NCBI RefSeq assembly: GCF_003574135.1
Contig: NZ_AP018341.1
Location: 1,897,740 to 1,961,739, forward strand
DNA from: a cyanobacterium endosymbiont of Rhopalodia gibberula
GTDB taxonomy: Bacteria > Cyanobacteriota > Cyanobacteriia > Cyanobacteriales > Microcystaceae
Direction of reading: 5' to 3'
DNA length: 64,000 nt
Below the pieces are notes generated by a model that ran no database searches, was not told the origin of the DNA, and worked only from the letters and a program-made list of their open reading frames with translations. Made by a program: the position numbers and the translations under genes. Shown here in pieces: positions 62,737 through 64,000 of the stretch. Each line of letters begins with the position of its first letter. Position 1 is the first letter of the stretch.

Positions 62737-64000
62737 TTAATTAACGGTTTTAGGTAGATTAGGACAAAATAGTTCAGGTTTTTTACGGACTGAGGGCAAT
62801 CCTAATACCGTTAGTAATGAAAGAGTTCGGCTACAAGTAACTGCCGTAAACATACTTACCAATACGCCAATAGCAAGGGTGAGGGCAAATCCTTTAACCA
62901 ATCCCGATCCCAATCCAAACAAAGCACTGCAGGCAATCAAAGTAGTGACATTACTGTCTAAAATACTAGAAAATGCGCGATTAAATCCAGATTCTACAGA
63001 GCGATAAAGACTATTTCCAGATCTTAATTCTTCACGAGTCCGTTCGAAAATTAGTATATTTGCATCTACAGCCATACCAATACTTAAGATAAATCCGGCA
63101 ATTCCAGGTAACGTTAAGGTAACGCCAATCAAAGCGTAAAAAGCTAATGTGTATAAGGTATAAACCCCCAAGGCCAAATTAGCAATCATCCCAGGAAGGC
63201 GATAATAAATCGCCATGAAGATTAACACAAGGATCAACCCAGCCACCCCAGCATAAATGCTGCTTCGGATGCTTTCTTGTCCTAAAGTTGCCCCGACAGT
63301 ACGGTTTTCCACCACTTCTACCGGAAATGGTAAAGATCCCCCGCGAATTTGAACGGCGAGTTCATTGGCACTATCAATAGTAAAATTCCCTGTGATGACA
63401 GCACTACCTCCCGTAATCCCAGTATTAGCAAACTCTACACCTACAATTGGAGCACTAATCAGTGTATCATCTAGAAAAATTCCGATACTACGACCAGTTC
63501 CCGCCAGATTTTTCGTGAGTTCGGCGAATTTTTTGCCCCCGTCATTATCAAATTCGATAGCCACCTCCCAACTAGTTCCTGCTTGGGTGGGACTAGGACG
63601 AGCATTCTTGAGGTTTTTTCCGTTTAAATCGACTGATTCAAACAAATCTAAGATAGCAAGGTTAGATTGTTTAATAGATTGAGTTAATTCGATAACACGT
63701 TCAGAATTTTCCTCTAATGTGCCATCACGCCTTAGAATTGCTAATTCTACTTCTAATTGTCGTTTAATCGTAAATTCCGCTTGAAACTGACCTTCAGTTC
63801 CTTGTTTTTGTTCTCGAAATTCCAATTGGGCGGTTCCTCCTAGCACCCGTTCAGCTTGTTGAGAATCAGTAACCCCTGGTAACTGGATAACGATTTTATC
63901 TTGTCCTAGGGTTTGCACAATGGGTTCAGCTACCCCCAAAGCGTTAACCCTATTCCCCAACACAACTTTCTGTGCTTCCAAGTCTTCTGGACTGATGTTT
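62737..64000 (-). CDS. secD: Protein translocase subunit SecD, partial
   Basis: The 5' end lies beyond the window: the frame is open through position 64000 (last codons NISPEDLEAQKVVLGNRVNA), so 414 or more residues are visible of about 470. The visible part holds the P1 head (VQTLGQDKIVIQLPGVTDSQ and AERVLGGTAQLEF), the periplasmic base (AIEFDNDGGKKFAELTKNLA, GRSIGIFLDD), the GGSLPFPVEVVENRTVGATL loop, and six spans with LPGIAGFILSIGMAVDANIL and IFERTREELRSG. It precedes secF. An internal TTG at 63981 is not the real start. Confidence 0.95.
   Translation of the reverse strand, partial: NISPEDLEAQKVVLGNRVNALGVAEPIVQTLGQDKIVIQLPGVTDSQQAERVLGGTAQLEFREQKQGTEGQFQAEFTIKRQLEVELAILRRDGTLEENSERVIELTQSIKQSNLAILDLFESVDLNGKNLKNARPSPTQAGTSWEVAIEFDNDGGKKFAELTKNLAGTGRSIGIFLDDTLISAPIVGVEFANTGITGGSAVITGNFTIDSANELAVQIRGGSLPFPVEVVENRTVGATLGQESIRSSIYAGVAGLILVLIFMAIYYRLPGMIANLALGVYTLYTLAFYALIGVTLTLPGIAGFILSIGMAVDANILIFERTREELRSGNSLYRSVESGFNRAFSSILDSNVTTLIACSALFGLGSGLVKGFALTLAIGVLVSMFTAVTCSRTLSLLTVLGLPSVRKKPELFCPNLPKTVN

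Overview
The window looks like a chromosomal segment of a genome-reduced, AT-rich unicellular cyanobacterium. Cyanobacterial signatures are the zwf-opcA pair with fbp upstream, a COP23-type protein, an SLH/OprB porin, pyruvate kinase with a C-terminal PEP-utilizer domain, hopanoid gene hpnH and several cyanobacteria-only hypothetical families. Coding density is unusually low. About 30 intact genes are separated by long, very AT-rich stretches (up to about 2.7 kb without any gene call, and 6.3 kb with one small intact gene) holding recognisable gene corpses. The clearest is a dead ccmK3-ccmK4 carboxysome shell locus at 30.4-31.2 kb. Loss of carboxysome genes with central carbon metabolism and hydrogenase maturation kept fits a non-photosynthetic, diazotrophic endosymbiont of the Crocosphaera/Cyanothece type, such as the spheroid body of Epithemia or Rhopalodia diatoms. 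UCYN-A is a less likely alternative because its genome is compact. The organism assignment is inference.

Layout. 0-10 kb, mostly minus strand: a small conserved protein, opcA, zwf, fbp, yjbQ and prs. 9.8-12.3 kb, plus: bioD overlapping argS by 4 bp. 13.7-20 kb: a COP23 protein convergent with a hypothetical gene, cobB/cbiA, an unexplained GC-rich cassette encoding a 23-residue peptide behind a near-perfect Shine-Dalgarno sequence, then an OprB-type porin with a strong terminator. 21-26.4 kb: pyk and a DUF4346-like gene (minus), then hpnH (plus). 26.4-32.6 kb: a gene desert with one intact 58-residue gene, transposase remains and the dead ccmK pair. 32.7-38.3 kb, plus: tldD, hypF and hypC. 39-47 kb, minus: ctaB/ctaA, miaA and an ABC-F ATPase, followed by a band-7/SPFH pseudogene. 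49.5-55.2 kb: gyrB and gyrA, convergent. 56.8-64 kb: mutS2, murD, secF and secD; secD runs off the window.

How the genes work together. zwf/opcA/fbp supply the oxidative pentose phosphate pathway and NADPH, which in a diazotroph would feed nitrogenase. prs turns ribose-5-phosphate into PRPP. ctaA/ctaB supply heme A for the respiratory oxidase. hypF/hypC mature a NiFe hydrogenase encoded elsewhere. Zwf keeps Cys187 but has Thr at position 445, where I recall a redox-partner cysteine in free-living relatives; this may mean relaxed light/dark control.

I found no tRNA, rRNA or CRISPR array and no intact insertion sequence. No new multi-gene system is evident. The best leads are the 23-residue peptide cassette, the ccmK relic, the Zwf substitution and a scatter of long, perfect, isolated hairpins in otherwise decayed DNA.
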